Shown: positions 60,801 through 63,844, counted from the stretch's first letter. The stretch is 64,000 bases of DNA from Siphonodentalium dalli (GCA_032622095.1 CP136069.1:85272958-85336957), one strand, 5' to 3'. The notes: a model not told the origin generated them from the sequence alone. Translations and numbers: made by a program.

Positions 60801-62628
60801 ATATATCAATAAATGAGCATGTTGGTCAAAATTTTGTGTTGATGTTTTTTGCTCCAATCATGCTCACGTTTTTGTCCAAATGTCGACTTCCCTGACAGTG
60901 GAAATATTCTTCGGTGTGACGTGGTGGGTGTTTTGCTGTCAAGTCAATTTGCCTTTGTCCATCTAATTGTCACCAATATACAGTTATTTTATACATATCT
61001 AAGACGTCACTCCATTCTTCAATGCGTTCAGATTATAGGACAGCGATACGTGATAGTTATTGCCGCGATTCTACCTTATTTTACAAACAAAGATATATTA
61101 TTTTAACAATGAACGCACAATATCCAACTTAGTGGGTAGTCATTTCATGTGATTTGCTTTCCATGTGTAATACAGAAGAGCCAAAATGACGTGTCCCATC
61201 TGTTCTGAAAAAACAGCCCCGAACACCATAAGATGAACGAAATTCTAAACCAATTTTATCTAGGTTGATCAATATATAGTTGCAGTATGTTTGACTGGAC
61301 TATATTATCTTAATCAATTACCAATGTCTACAGTAATTAGGAAATCGAATGAATGAAAATAAAGTTACTCTATTTTGGTAAAAGTTAATGAACACTTTAA
61401 AACTATAAGACGTTCAGAACTCTCAGCTTTGCATATTCCTAGTTGTTTGACTACTCCGTCTAAAGTTATAACGTTTTTGTCACAAATCTACGCTACAGAC
61501 CACAAATTACAATTCGAGAAAATAACTGCTCACTAAGTCTTGAAACACACATTACTGAATTGGTTCTACATTCAGATATTCAGGTATAAAATGCATCGGT
61601 TTATCGGTCATCCGGATGGAGTATTTGGTAACACACGTGCAGAAGATATAAGATTCCTATCCAGTCATTTAGATGGAATGTCCTGACAATAAATAAGTTC
61701 AACTAACCCACTTAGGCATGTAGTTTATGGAACTTATTGTTTGTACATTATTTGTATTTGAAATATATGTGTCTGATTATATATGCATGTCATAGTTGTT
61801 ATTCATATATAAGTATTAAAGGTACTAAAATCGATCAGACGCTCCTAAGTTAATATTTTATTGGCTTCGGGGGTAAAAATATTTACTTGAGACGAGGAAC
61901 CCACCCAGCAAAGATATGGTATGGGGACCGTCTGGTCGGACTGAGTACCTCTAAGGCAGTTGGAGGGCAAGATCGGAATATTCTATATGTGATTATCATC
62001 AGCGAGTATATAGACATCGGATAGTTAACCCACAGCATCGGTGTCATTAGAGATAGTGTGTCTCTTCATATCATGTTTTATATAGCGTGCAGTGTATAGA
62101 ATAATAAATATGAATGGAAGTCACGTGTCTGTAAACGATTATATCAATTACTATTGATTTTATTTCGATTTCCGGTACAAAACATACAACATTTTGGGAC
62201 AGTGTTGCAGGCTATTTCAGAATGGAAAGTCTATGCGATCTCTTGAAGACGTTCGGAGCGTAGTAAGATGGAGAACTGTAAAATGTTTGCTCGGCTACAC
62301 AAGGAATAAATAACTTTATTATGCCTTTATAGACCAATAATATACACAAACTCAGTACTCATTTGTGTGTGTGTTTTTTTCTCTCACAAAATAGAGTATT
62401 TGTTGTCTTGAAATAATACAGGTTTTATAAACAAATATATTGGTGTGTAATTGTGGACCGGAAGAGATAAACTATCTAACGACGTCGGAACTAAATCACC
62501 AGGACATAGCGCCATATAGTAGCACTACTGTATGACTATATTACTGCGAGTGATAACCAGCATATTAATCTCAATTTAAGCTCCAACTGGATCTGTAATT
62601 ACGACAGCAACGCCACCTCCACCACCAA
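737..62628 (+). CDS. SCO-spondin-like giant mucin/LDLa/VWD secreted protein (partial, 22 exons)
   Basis: This entry gives the whole visible transcript; exons are listed separately. Exons: 737-828, 1613-1662, 4328-4672, 6290-6504, 8899-9041, 13914-14023, 15037-15186, 19918-20011, 22606-22772, 23122-23235, 24097-24231, 27336-27446, 28278-28394, 31684-32670, 34460-34656, 36769-36934, 43096-43236, 44731-44868, 53378-60046, 60348-60485, 60739-60786, 62581-62628. All introns are GT-AG and every exon end phase matches the next start phase. Domain order is E-prime, VWD, C8, TIL, E-prime/VWC-like, LDLa x5, Thr/Pro mucin, Cys-bounded beta-rich module, LDLa x2, giant Thr/Pro mucin, LDLa x2, Pro-rich linkers. 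VWD-C8-TIL followed by an LDLa array is the SCO-spondin order; gel-forming mucins have D assemblies and mucin tracts but no LDLa array. The product should be secreted and heavily O-glycosylated. Both termini lie outside the window, so orthology is inferred, not shown. Confidence 0.85.
829..1612. other. Intron 1
   Basis: The intron holds the 44-46 bp minisatellite at 1032-1428. Nothing else is recognised. Confidence 0.7.
1032..1428. repeat. Minisatellite, about 9 copies of a 44-46 bp unit
   Basis: About nine successive copies start with ggcgtcggtatttcatgaga or a variant and end with ccatgtaggcgg. Copies differ by several substitutions. There is a higher-order pattern: every third unit shares the same variants (for example the copies with tgatagctgatacttttcc at about 1175 and 1310), so larger blocks of roughly 135 bp were themselves duplicated. 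It is intronic and the open frames across it are by-products of the repeat. Confidence 0.88.
1613..1662 (+). CDS. Exon 2: E-prime module, last cysteines before VWD
   Basis: This is a 50-bp exon. With the two bases carried over it reads [18 protein letters not shown], the CxxxxW....WxC pattern that precedes the VWD domain in this family. The acceptor is ttttccacag|G and the donor is CCAG|gtacgt; it ends in phase 1. It is supported by cysteine spacing and by phase agreement with both neighbours. Confidence 0.82.
3230..3620 (-). repeat. Dispersed repeat, inverted relative to 7480-7880
   Basis: The stretch matches the reverse complement of 7480-7880 in several blocks, for example tttagtaccaagaactgct against agcagttcttggtacataaa, and gacatgacaattctcaaat against attttgaggattgtcatac. 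The copies are clearly diverged. No terminal inverted repeats or coding capacity are visible, so the element type is unknown. Confidence 0.6.
3854..4190. mobile_element. TTAA-flanked MITE (piggyBac-like termini)
   Basis: The element begins TTAA-CCTCTTCGCTGC and ends GCAGTGAAGAGG-TTAA, that is, imperfect terminal inverted repeats (CCTCTTC at the tip) directly inside TTAA on both sides. It also contains internal short palindromes such as gtccgtaactattacggat and gtccgtaggtactacggac. It is 337 bp with no coding capacity. TTAA target sites with C-rich tips are typical of piggyBac-type non-autonomous elements; the family assignment is an inference. Confidence 0.75.
4328..4672 (+). CDS. Exon 3: VWD domain, N-terminal half
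   Basis: It reads [20 protein letters not shown] then [12 protein letters not shown], the diagnostic start of a von Willebrand factor D domain (GDPHY.TFDG..F.F.G.C.Y.L). The beta-strand pattern runs on through [19 protein letters not shown] and the LDWDGG turn. The acceptor is cattgcag|CT and the donor is GGAG|gtctga, somewhat weak but the only one keeping phase 1. The ATG at 4309 lies in the intron just before the acceptor and is not the protein start. Confidence 0.95.
4673..6289. other. Intron 3, nothing recognised
   Basis: AT-rich sequence with a short run of tttcag units near 5411-5425. No element termini, coding stretch or RNA structure could be supported. Confidence 0.6.
6290..6504 (+). 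CDS. Exon 4: VWD domain, C-terminal half
   Basis: It completes the VWD with the [12 protein letters not shown] strand, then [20 protein letters not shown], the conserved GLCGN(F/Y)DG..ND calcium-loop region, and ends [11 protein letters not shown]...DLAQCG. In most VWD domains the motif reads CGLCG; here the first cysteine is glutamate (EGLCG). The acceptor is catcttcag|GA and the donor is GCGGG|gtaagt; it ends in phase 0. Confidence 0.94.
6854..7161 (-). mobile_element. MITE, copy 1 (second copy at 45131-45474, opposite orientation)
   Basis: The ends are cgcacattatctgcttata and tcgattatgtgcg, an imperfect terminal inverted repeat. Internal blocks such as gaggcgattctaggcagatt and gttttatgctgggggccgc correspond to the reverse complement of the copy at 45131. 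It has no coding capacity. The superfamily is not clear. Confidence 0.68.
7480..7880 (+). repeat. Dispersed repeat, partner of 3230-3620
   Basis: It is an inverted, diverged copy of the sequence at 3230-3620 (see that entry). The open frame at 7511-7780 aligns loosely with an antisense frame at 3341-3565, which reflects shared repeat ancestry rather than a supported gene. Confidence 0.58.
8899..9041 (+). CDS. Exon 5: C8 domain, first part
   Basis: It reads [37 protein letters not shown] and VFDACR, matching the C8 pattern found after VWD domains (W..E.C......F.PC.......Y...C.FD.C). The acceptor is aacatcag|G and the donor is TGCAG|gtaaac. It is read in phase 0 and ends in phase 2. Confidence 0.94.
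9345..9586. repeat. Tandem array, 11 copies of a 22-bp unit
   Basis: The unit acatgtaatgtgtatgataa plus at is repeated 11 times with a single visible change (a-to-g in one copy near 9431). There is no spacer variation, so this is a young minisatellite and not a CRISPR array. The open frames across it on the minus strand ([19 protein letters not shown]) are artefacts. Confidence 0.96.
12470..12930. repeat. Repetitive block with internal direct repeats, probably a retroposon/SINE-like family
   Basis: Two internal direct repeats are visible. One is tttgtgggtacccgtttcaa with its continuation at about 12598 and 12849; the other is gaccttgaattga with ggtcaaggtcaggtcggggt at about 12497 and 12713. 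A doublet gatggtacccgtccc lies at 12551-12585, and a short (at) run at 12836-12847. It resembles the 3' regions of non-LTR elements in invertebrate genomes, but I cannot name the family. Confidence 0.55.
13076..13674. mobile_element. TTAA-flanked non-autonomous element with AGGGGTACTGTAC termini
   Basis: The left end is TTAA-AGGGGTACTGTAC and the right end is GTACAGTACCCCT-TTAA: 13-bp perfect terminal inverted repeats inside a TTAA duplication. The length is 599 bp and no transposase is recognised. A short open frame at 13491-13691 runs off the right end and is not convincing. Confidence 0.82.
13914..14023 (+). CDS. Exon 6: C8 domain, second part
   Basis: It reads [37 protein letters not shown], the conserved C-terminal half of C8 (C...GDC.CLC.A.A....C...G....WR....C). 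The acceptor is tttaatctag|T and the donor is TGTC|gtaagt; it starts in phase 2 and ends in phase 1. Together with exon 5 it gives the expected eight or more cysteines. Confidence 0.95.
14024..15036. other. Intron 6, nothing recognised
   Basis: AT-rich sequence with only short chance open frames. No repeat termini or conserved structure were found. Confidence 0.6.
15037..15186 (+). CDS. Exon 7: TIL domain
   Basis: It reads [20 protein letters not shown] then [15 protein letters not shown], the trypsin-inhibitor-like cysteine-rich pattern that follows C8 in von Willebrand factor-type proteins. The acceptor is ttccttgtag|CA and the donor is GCGAG|gttagt; it is a 1-1 phase exon of 150 bp. The TIL is completed by exon 8. 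Confidence 0.95.
15850..15940 (+). mobile_element. Probable LINE/SINE 3' tail
   Basis: The stretch contains aaagtgccttgagccaactg, then gtggtgctatataaggaac and ends in a ttattatta run. This wording (small box around cttgag, gtgctatataa, then TTA repeats) is the common 3' end of many CR1/L2-group LINEs and their SINEs in invertebrates. Only the tail is present. Confidence 0.6.
15966..19802. mobile_element. Large inverted-repeat (foldback-type) element, arms of about 985 bp
   Basis: The left arm (about 15966-16950) and the right arm (about 18817-19802) are reverse complements with scattered substitutions and small indels. Matching tips include cgtgtacgtggtacggccaa at 16001 and its complement near 19750; matching inner ends include tattgctccaaattatgcaa at 16927 and its complement near 18840. 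The tips carry short direct repeats of the type gccaaagccgaggatgcggc. The interior of about 1.87 kb has only short open frames (the longest, 18377-18742, shows no known domain). A non-autonomous foldback element or a palindromic duplication are both possible. No clear target duplication was found. Confidence 0.82.
19918..20011 (+). CDS. Exon 8: end of TIL and start of E-prime/VWC-like module
   Basis: It reads [20 protein letters not shown] then [11 protein letters not shown], equivalent to exon 1 after the preceding D assembly. The acceptor is cacctag|AT and the donor is ACTG|gtgagt; it runs from phase 1 to phase 2. The next exon completes the cysteine as TGC. Confidence 0.92.
20012..22605. 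other. Intron 8
   Basis: Nothing coding is recognised. A short imperfect hairpin centred on tgatgtacatca lies at about 21832-21882 (gcatcttt paired with aaagatgc). Otherwise the sequence is AT-rich. Confidence 0.55.
22606..22772 (+). CDS. Exon 9: end of E-prime module plus LDLa repeat 1
   Basis: It first reads [15 protein letters not shown], closing the VWC-like module with N-glycosylation sequons (NCT, NGT). Then follows [38 protein letters not shown], a six-cysteine LDL-receptor class A repeat with the acidic DxxEDE calcium cage. The usual CDG is CDK here. The acceptor is gttcttgtag|C and the donor is TGCA|gtaagt. This is the junction between the D-assembly block and the LDLa array, as in SCO-spondin. 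Confidence 0.95.
22773..23121. other. Intron 9, nothing recognised
   Basis: Short AT-rich intron. No repeat or regulatory element could be supported. Confidence 0.6.
23122..23235 (+). CDS. Exon 10: LDLa repeat 2
   Basis: It reads [38 protein letters not shown], with six cysteines and the CDG..DC....DE..C core. The donor is AACT|gtatgt, so the last cysteine codon is split and completed by GT of exon 11. It is a 1-1 phase exon. Confidence 0.93.
23236..24096. other. Intron 10, nothing recognised
   Basis: AT-rich, with a short run of aatgaagtt/aatgaagct near 23800. Chance open frames only. Confidence 0.55.
24097..24231 (+). CDS. Exon 11: LDLa repeat 3
   Basis: It reads [44 protein letters not shown]. 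This is the canonical LDLa form F.C....C(I)P...RCDG..DC...SDE..C, so calcium binding is likely. The acceptor is atccag|GT and the donor is GTCAG|gtaagt; 1-1 phase. Confidence 0.95.
24232..27335. other. Intron 11, nothing recognised
   Basis: About 3.1 kb of AT-rich sequence (several short tata and caatattat runs). No element termini, coding stretch or RNA gene was found. Confidence 0.55.
27336..27446 (+). CDS. Exon 12: LDLa repeat 4
   Basis: It reads [37 protein letters not shown], the most canonical LDLa of the gene, with all six cysteines and [12 protein letters not shown] calcium ligands. The acceptor is catttcag|TA and the donor is CTGCG|gtaata; 1-1 phase. Confidence 0.96.
27447..28277. 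other. Intron 12
   Basis: It contains a TTAA-flanked MITE (27701-27837) and ends in a (tc) polypyrimidine tract before the acceptor. Nothing else is recognised. Confidence 0.6.
27701..27837. mobile_element. Short MITE with GTTAACTCTCCTCAG termini
   Basis: The left end is gttaactctcctcagcgacg and the right end is cactgaggagagttaac, an inverted repeat extending into cgaacga/tcgttcg. TTAA lies inside both ends, as in the other TTAA-type elements here. It is 137 bp and non-coding. Confidence 0.78.
28278..28394 (+). CDS. Exon 13: LDLa repeat 5 (extra cysteines)
   Basis: It reads [39 protein letters not shown]. The LDLa core CDG..NC..GTDE..C is intact, but the first half has an additional cysteine pair (CTC, CLYNCHC), giving eight cysteines. 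The acceptor is ctctacag|AG and the donor is TTGTG|gtaagt; 1-1 phase. Confidence 0.92.
28915..30067. mobile_element. hAT-like non-autonomous element with 8-bp target duplication
   Basis: The terminal inverted repeats are perfect: CAGTGTTCACGCTG at the left and CAGCGTGAACACTG at the right. The flanks are the identical 8-mer GTAATGAC at 28907-28914 and 30068-30075. An 8-bp target duplication and a CAGNG tip are hallmarks of the hAT superfamily. Subterminal repeats of tttagccaaatgaaa occur at both ends. It is 1,153 bp and no transposase was recognised, so it is non-autonomous. It includes a G-run at about 29192. Confidence 0.9.
30398..30762. mobile_element. TTAA-flanked MITE carrying two copies of the 68-bp palindromic cassette
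   Basis: The ends are TTAA-CCCTTTACCCAACAG and CTGTTGGGTAAAGGG-TTAA. Inside are two copies of a cassette, at about 30430-30496 and 30553-30619. Each is a near-perfect palindrome beginning gccaatgcattctcttatat and ending with its complement, and the two face each other around a short spacer. The TTAA sites and CCCTTT tips suggest a piggyBac-type element. Confidence 0.87.
31684..32670 (+). CDS. Exon 14: Thr/Pro-rich mucin domain A (329 residues)
   Basis: From the acceptor ttttcaacag|CA in phase 1 the frame reads [18 protein letters not shown], then repeats of the type [13 protein letters not shown] with PPPATN near the start, to the donor CCAG|gttagt in phase 1. The whole 987 bp is open in this frame. 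The coding frame has no ATG, so it is easily missed; the His/Asn- and Gln/Pro-rich frames and the Val-rich antisense frame are also open only because the + strand is almost purely A and C. The Thr/Ser/Pro content and lack of cysteine predict dense O-glycosylation and an extended rod between LDLa 5 and the next module. Confidence 0.88.
33555..33712. mobile_element. Inverted-repeat element (MITE-like)
   Basis: The left arm agtcacttgattgaactggt, with nearby aataattcacgagaggca, pairs with the right arm tgcctcgaatgaattattca followed by accagttcaatcaagtgat. The element is about 158 bp and non-coding. Target duplication is unclear. Confidence 0.72.
33966..34395. mobile_element. TTAA-flanked MITE carrying one copy of the palindromic cassette
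   Basis: The ends are TTAA-CCCTTTCAGTGCCAGG and CCTGGCACTGAAAGGG-TTAA. One 68-bp palindromic cassette lies at about 34275-34342, followed by cacagggt. The right end (gggttgatacaaaaatcgga) is nearly the same as that of the palindrome at 37055-37269, so the two belong to one family. Confidence 0.86.
34460..34656 (+). CDS. Exon 15: Cys-bounded beta-rich module, first half
   Basis: It reads [66 protein letters not shown]. Alternating hydrophobic residues indicate beta-strands, and NTS is an N-glycosylation sequon. With exon 16 it forms a module of about 120 residues with one cysteine near each end. I do not recognise a named family. The single disulphide joining the two ends and the closing VDFIVVGC strand resemble discoidin (F5/8C)-like jelly-roll domains, which vertebrate SCO-spondin also has. 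The acceptor is ctatttag|GA and the donor is TTTAGG|gtgagc, phase 1 to 0. Confidence 0.85.
34866..35085 (+). pseudogene. Partial tandem duplicate of the exon 15 end, donor destroyed
   Basis: The sequence from about 34866 repeats about 34635-34830. The last exon bases (gctgacgg...gagtttagg) reappear as actgacggtcaggaggagta-tagg, and the intron start (gcagtcat, acatgaatttgc, gtagaattg, ttctagcgtctaccatttt, gaaatcccgacggg) follows in the same order. The splice donor gtgagc has become atgagc, so the copy cannot be spliced as exon 15. It looks like an aborted internal exon duplication. Confidence 0.8.
35100..35745. repeat. Foldback repeat of GGACGTTTCGGCACCTGG-type units
   Basis: Several copies of ggacgtttcggcacctgg or a variant lie at 35111-35245, and inverted copies (ccaggtgccgaaacgtcc) at 35657-35738. 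Unit clusters facing each other around about 400 bp suggest a foldback-type transposable element. Non-coding. Confidence 0.7.
36088..36412. mobile_element. MITE with long terminal inverted repeats
   Basis: The left terminus tgccaccgcagacgctacga, continuing ttaaaatcgtaagtgggg, pairs with the right terminus ccccacttacgattttaat, continuing cgcagcgtgtgcggtggca. tgttag occurs just outside both ends and may be the target duplication. About 325 bp, non-coding. Confidence 0.8.
36769..36934 (+). CDS. Exon 16: Cys-bounded beta-rich module, second half
   Basis: It reads [55 protein letters not shown]. The pattern of strand, VTITI strand and terminal V.F.V.GC strand is that of carbohydrate- or ligand-binding beta-sandwich modules ending in a Gly-Cys. 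NFT is a glycosylation sequon. The acceptor is cttttcag|AT and the donor is ACCAG|gtaaga, phase 0 to 1, so the pair of exons is a 1-1 module that can be shuffled. Confidence 0.85.
37055..37269. mobile_element. Near-perfect 215-bp palindromic MITE, TTAA-flanked
   Basis: The element reads TTAA-CCCTTTCAGTGCCAAG to CTTGGCACTGAAAGGG-TTAA with arms of about 105 bp that are complementary throughout, meeting at gagctctaagagctc. Its family is that of 33966-34395. Such a palindrome can extrude a cruciform and is often unstable in cloning or assembly. A fragment of the arm (gagctctttccatcaatgta) recurs at about 38906. Confidence 0.92.
37787..38341. mobile_element. CAGGGG-terminus element, copy 1
   Basis: The element starts CAGGGGGGGGGG-TCGGAAAAA and ends CCGGAAAAATATTG...CCCCCCCCCCTG, so G-run and C-run form the terminal inverted repeat together with tccggaaaaa-like sequence. 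Flanks attcgat (left) and attggat (right) differ by one base and may be the target duplication. 555 bp, non-coding. A longer relative is at 49860-51460. Confidence 0.75.
39645..40970. repeat. Inverted-repeat pair around about 1.25 kb
   Basis: aagggtggatacacacatgc with its continuation atgtaatctctgtaaat (39645-39681) is the near-exact reverse complement of 40929-40970. Nearby, a degraded sequence about cactgg, caccag, ctcc(g)gtc, cgtgaaag occurs on both sides (39540-39590 and 41025-41080). It is probably a diverged transposable element; borders are uncertain. Confidence 0.55.
43096..43236 (+). CDS. Exon 17: Pro-rich lead plus LDLa repeat 6 (variant cysteines)
   Basis: It reads [47 protein letters not shown]. 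The LDLa frame C...Y.C....CIP...CD is present, but the second half is [13 protein letters not shown], with two added cysteines, giving eight. The Pro-rich lead resembles the end of the Thr/Pro tract in exon 19. The acceptor is ccttgtag|TG and the donor is ATGCA|gtaagt; 1-1 phase. Confidence 0.9.
43237..44730. other. Intron 17
   Basis: It contains the element at 43949-44410. The rest shows chance open frames only. Confidence 0.6.
43949..44410. mobile_element. Inverted-repeat element with two palindromic cassettes and ATGTGACCCGCC termini
   Basis: The termini are atgtgacccgccatatcaaa and its complement at 44391-44410, extending through tccagtcgtaagtcgggatt for a total of about 37 bp. Two copies of the 68-bp cassette lie at about 44003-44070 and 44290-44357, again facing each other and bounded outside by ccctgtgcc/ggcacaggg. 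The termini differ entirely from the TTAA elements that carry the same cassette. Possible TA or ATAT duplication. Between the cassettes lies about 220 bp of non-coding sequence. Confidence 0.85.
44731..44868 (+). CDS. Exon 18: LDLa repeat 7
   Basis: It reads [46 protein letters not shown], with six cysteines and the CDG...C..GEDE..C core. It is very like exon 20 (same length of 138 bp and shared C.D.ETEL..CTV.G..H.C), so the two arose by duplication. The acceptor is attatttcag|AA and the donor is TTGTG|gtgaat; 1-1 phase. Confidence 0.93.
45131..45474 (+). mobile_element. MITE, copy 2 (see 6854-7161)
   Basis: The ends are cgcacattatcgacatataa and ttataagcagatattgtgc. The order and sequence of internal blocks (gattatttggttctgaaata, ttatttcgttttatggtgc, ctagaattgcctcattatga) match the reverse complement of the first copy with many substitutions. 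It contains a short doublet gcgcataatcg at about 45308. Confidence 0.68.
46440..47262. repeat. Repeat element with three internal gaaccgatttcaat-type units
   Basis: It starts tatacccgaagaaaatgggg and ends near ggtgggggtatgctagcacg. A unit with atgaaccgatttcaataatt and variants appears at about 46587, 46750 and 47092, each followed by a cttaggac/tatcacaac/cttgcgac stretch. A ctgcgtctgtccgtcacact doublet lies at 46490-46530. It looks like a dispersed non-coding family common in invertebrate genomes; class unknown. Confidence 0.6.
47535..49380. mobile_element. 1.85-kb element with 36-bp terminal inverted repeats
   Basis: The left terminus ctggggcctatactatagaa, continuing tacaatttttgtaata, is matched by the right terminus tattacaaaaattgtattct, continuing atagtataggcccctg; only one tip base differs. 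No open frame of significance and no target duplication could be seen. The tip C(A/T)GGGG resembles hAT ends, but that is weak evidence. Confidence 0.8.
49860..51460. mobile_element. CAGGGG-terminus element, copy 2, with 7-bp target duplication
   Basis: It begins CAGGGG with a run of more than 20 G, then TCGGAAAAAAGTG, and ends GGAAAAAAAGTGGATGACCC-CCCCTG. Both flanks read TATTTAT. A related sequence at about 62300-62345 lacks the insertion, which supports the borders. Non-coding as far as visible; a second C-run lies inside at about 51259-51277. The same family as 37787-38341; CAGGG tips and a 7-8 bp duplication point to a hAT-like origin. Confidence 0.8.
51692..51817. mobile_element. Mariner-like MITE
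   Basis: The termini are TACAGTAATGCTCTAA and TTAGAGCATTACTGTA, 16-bp perfect inverted repeats that begin with the TA-CAGT signature of Tc1/mariner elements. 126 bp, non-coding. Confidence 0.82.
52541..52929. other. Unassigned open stretch, both strands
   Basis: Frames of 117 codons on the plus strand (with [34 protein letters not shown]) and 114 codons on the minus strand (with [29 protein letters not shown]) overlap fully. Neither has splice sites in a phase fitting the gene, and I recognise no domain in either. It could be an eroded transposon or retrogene fragment. No function is proposed. Confidence 0.3.
53378..59928 (+). repeat. Coding minisatellite of 18/21-bp units with kb-scale internal duplications
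   Basis: The + strand is almost entirely A and C with few G and T. Units of 18 and 21 bp alternate. Rare variants show larger repeats: gatcacaccaacgattacaa occurs near 55569, 56685 and 58818; acgacaacaaccacgacgcc near 55920, 57048 and 59323; cacgacatcaccaacgacta near 54168 and 57388. Offsets of about 1.12 kb and about 3.22 kb therefore describe block duplications. Shared rare codons such as [10 protein letters not shown] and STPATT mark the blocks at protein level. Confidence 0.9.
53378..60046 (+). CDS. Exon 19: giant Thr/Pro mucin domain B plus LDLa repeat 8
   Basis: One exon of 6,669 bp without stop or frameshift. After the acceptor ggaacaacag|CA (phase 1) it encodes about 2,180 residues of [13 protein letters not shown] repeats; the DNA unit is 21 bp (ccaacaactacaaccacaac plus g/c) or 18 bp, both multiples of three. 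Pro is nearly always CCA; rare Ser, Ile, Lys, Ala, Gln and Met come from single base changes. There is no cysteine in the tract. At 59912 it passes through PPPFTC into [39 protein letters not shown], an eight-cysteine LDLa, and ends TCGTGTG|gtgagt in phase 1. The tract should be densely O-glycosylated and rod-like. The acceptor is the least certain point: its pyrimidine tract is poor, and an ATG at 53305 is in the same frame. Confidence 0.88.
60047..60347. other. Intron 19, nothing recognised
   Basis: A short intron with a strong polypyrimidine tract (ccttgtttttttgcag) at its end. It contains no other visible feature. Confidence 0.7.
60348..60485 (+). CDS. Exon 20: LDLa repeat 9
   Basis: It reads [46 protein letters not shown], a six-cysteine LDLa with CDG...C.GGEDE..C. 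It is the paralogue of exon 18. The acceptor is tttttgcag|CG and the donor is TTGTG|gtaagg; 1-1 phase. Confidence 0.94.
60739..60786 (+). CDS. Exon 21: 16-codon Pro-rich linker
   Basis: It reads [16 protein letters not shown] between the acceptor ctcttttcag|TG and the donor CAATAC|gtaagt. Length 48 bp, phase 1-1. It is supported by strong splice sites, correct phase and low-complexity Ser/Pro/Thr content like other linkers, but it is too short for homology. Confidence 0.68.
60787..62580. other. Intron 21
   Basis: Mostly unrecognised. At about 62268-62480 lies a copy of the repeat that was the target of the insertion at 49860 (gctacacaaggaataaataa and gtgtaattgtggaccggaag). Confidence 0.55.
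62581..62628 (+). CDS. Exon 22: 16-codon Pro/Thr linker, last exon seen
   Basis: With the carried base it reads [16 protein letters not shown], between the acceptor tcaatttaag|CT and the donor CACCAA|gtaagt. Length 48 bp, phase 1-1, the same size as exon 21. The coding sequence must continue to the right of the window. Confidence 0.62.
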
Positions 62629-62644
62629 GTAAGTACAATATTAT

Positions 62645-63793
62645 ATAGATAATGAATGGCTTGGATATTTTGGATTAGTCAGTGACAAGACATTCATTAT
62701 TTATTATATTATATCGAACATTGGTGTCAATTCTCTCACAATTTCTTTGTTTGATTTTGTCACATTTTTACTTACTGTGAATTTTGCAAATAGGTCTCTT
62801 ATTTAAAAATTTACAGCAATCTTTTGACGATGGCAGGGGAGCATAACTATTGTTATTGGTTACACACAACATCATCTCTTCGTGATTCGTGCATTTATTT
62901 CTATAAATACGTCATTAGCAAAAACAATTTGGCGAACTTTTAGAAAACGGAAAGGAAGTTATAAATAACGTCCACTGGCATTACAAAATTAGGACTGGTC
63001 GCTTGCTAACTAAACGGACAAACTATTAAATACATTGGATAGCTTGATCGGACATTTGTAAGATCATTACAATTCACCAATAAATCTAACGATATACCGA
63101 TATTGCAACAAGTATCATACAGATTCAGGCGGTAATCCGATTGCGGGAATTGAGTTTGTTACTATAAATAATAAAAGAATAGTATGAATGTAGGAATCCT
63201 ACTGGGGTACTTTTTTATAGATAATGAATGGCTTGGAGTTGACTATGCCAAAATAGTGGTCCGAGAGGAGGAATAGTCCATGAGCCGAAGGCGAGTGGAC
63301 TATTCCTCCTCGAGTACCACTATTTTGGCATGATCAACGAGAAGACATTCATTATTTATTATATTATATCGAACATTGGTGCCAATTCTCACACAATTTC
63401 TGTGTCTGATTTTGTCACATATTTATTCACCGTGAATTTTGGAAATCGGTCTCAGATTTTACAATTTACGGCAATCTTTTGACGATGGCAGAAGAGCATA
63501 ACTATGTTATTAGTTGCATCTAACAGCATCTCTTCAATACAATGATTCATGCATTTATTTCTATAAATAGTCATTAGCAAAGACAATTTGGCGAAATTTT
63601 AGAAGGAAGTTAACTTGCTTAACTTCGATTAAAACGGAAAAGGATGTTATAAATAACGTCCACTGGCATTACAAAATAATTAGGGCTGGCCACTTGCCAA
63701 CTAAACGGACAAACTATTGCATATTGGCTAGCTATGATCGGACATTTGTAAGATCATTACAATTCACCAATAAATCCTATGATATACCGATAT
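62645..63793 (+). repeat. Tandem duplication of about 460-575 bp
   Basis: 62645-63103 and 63218-63793 align throughout (tagataatgaatggcttgga, ttgacgatggcag, taacgtccactggcattaca, gatcggacatttgtaagatc) with point differences. The second copy has an 87-bp palindrome inserted at 63245-63331. Confidence 0.88.
63245..63331. mobile_element. 87-bp palindromic insertion
   Basis: atgccaaaatagtggt pairs with accactattttggcat, and ggaggaatagtcca with tggactattcctcc, around a short loop. It is absent from the first copy of the surrounding duplication. A tiny MITE is likely; no target duplication is certain. Confidence 0.75.
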
Positions 63794-63844
63794 ATATCGC
63801 ACAAGGTTCAATTTAGAATGGCCGTATCTTCAGGCGGCAACCCG

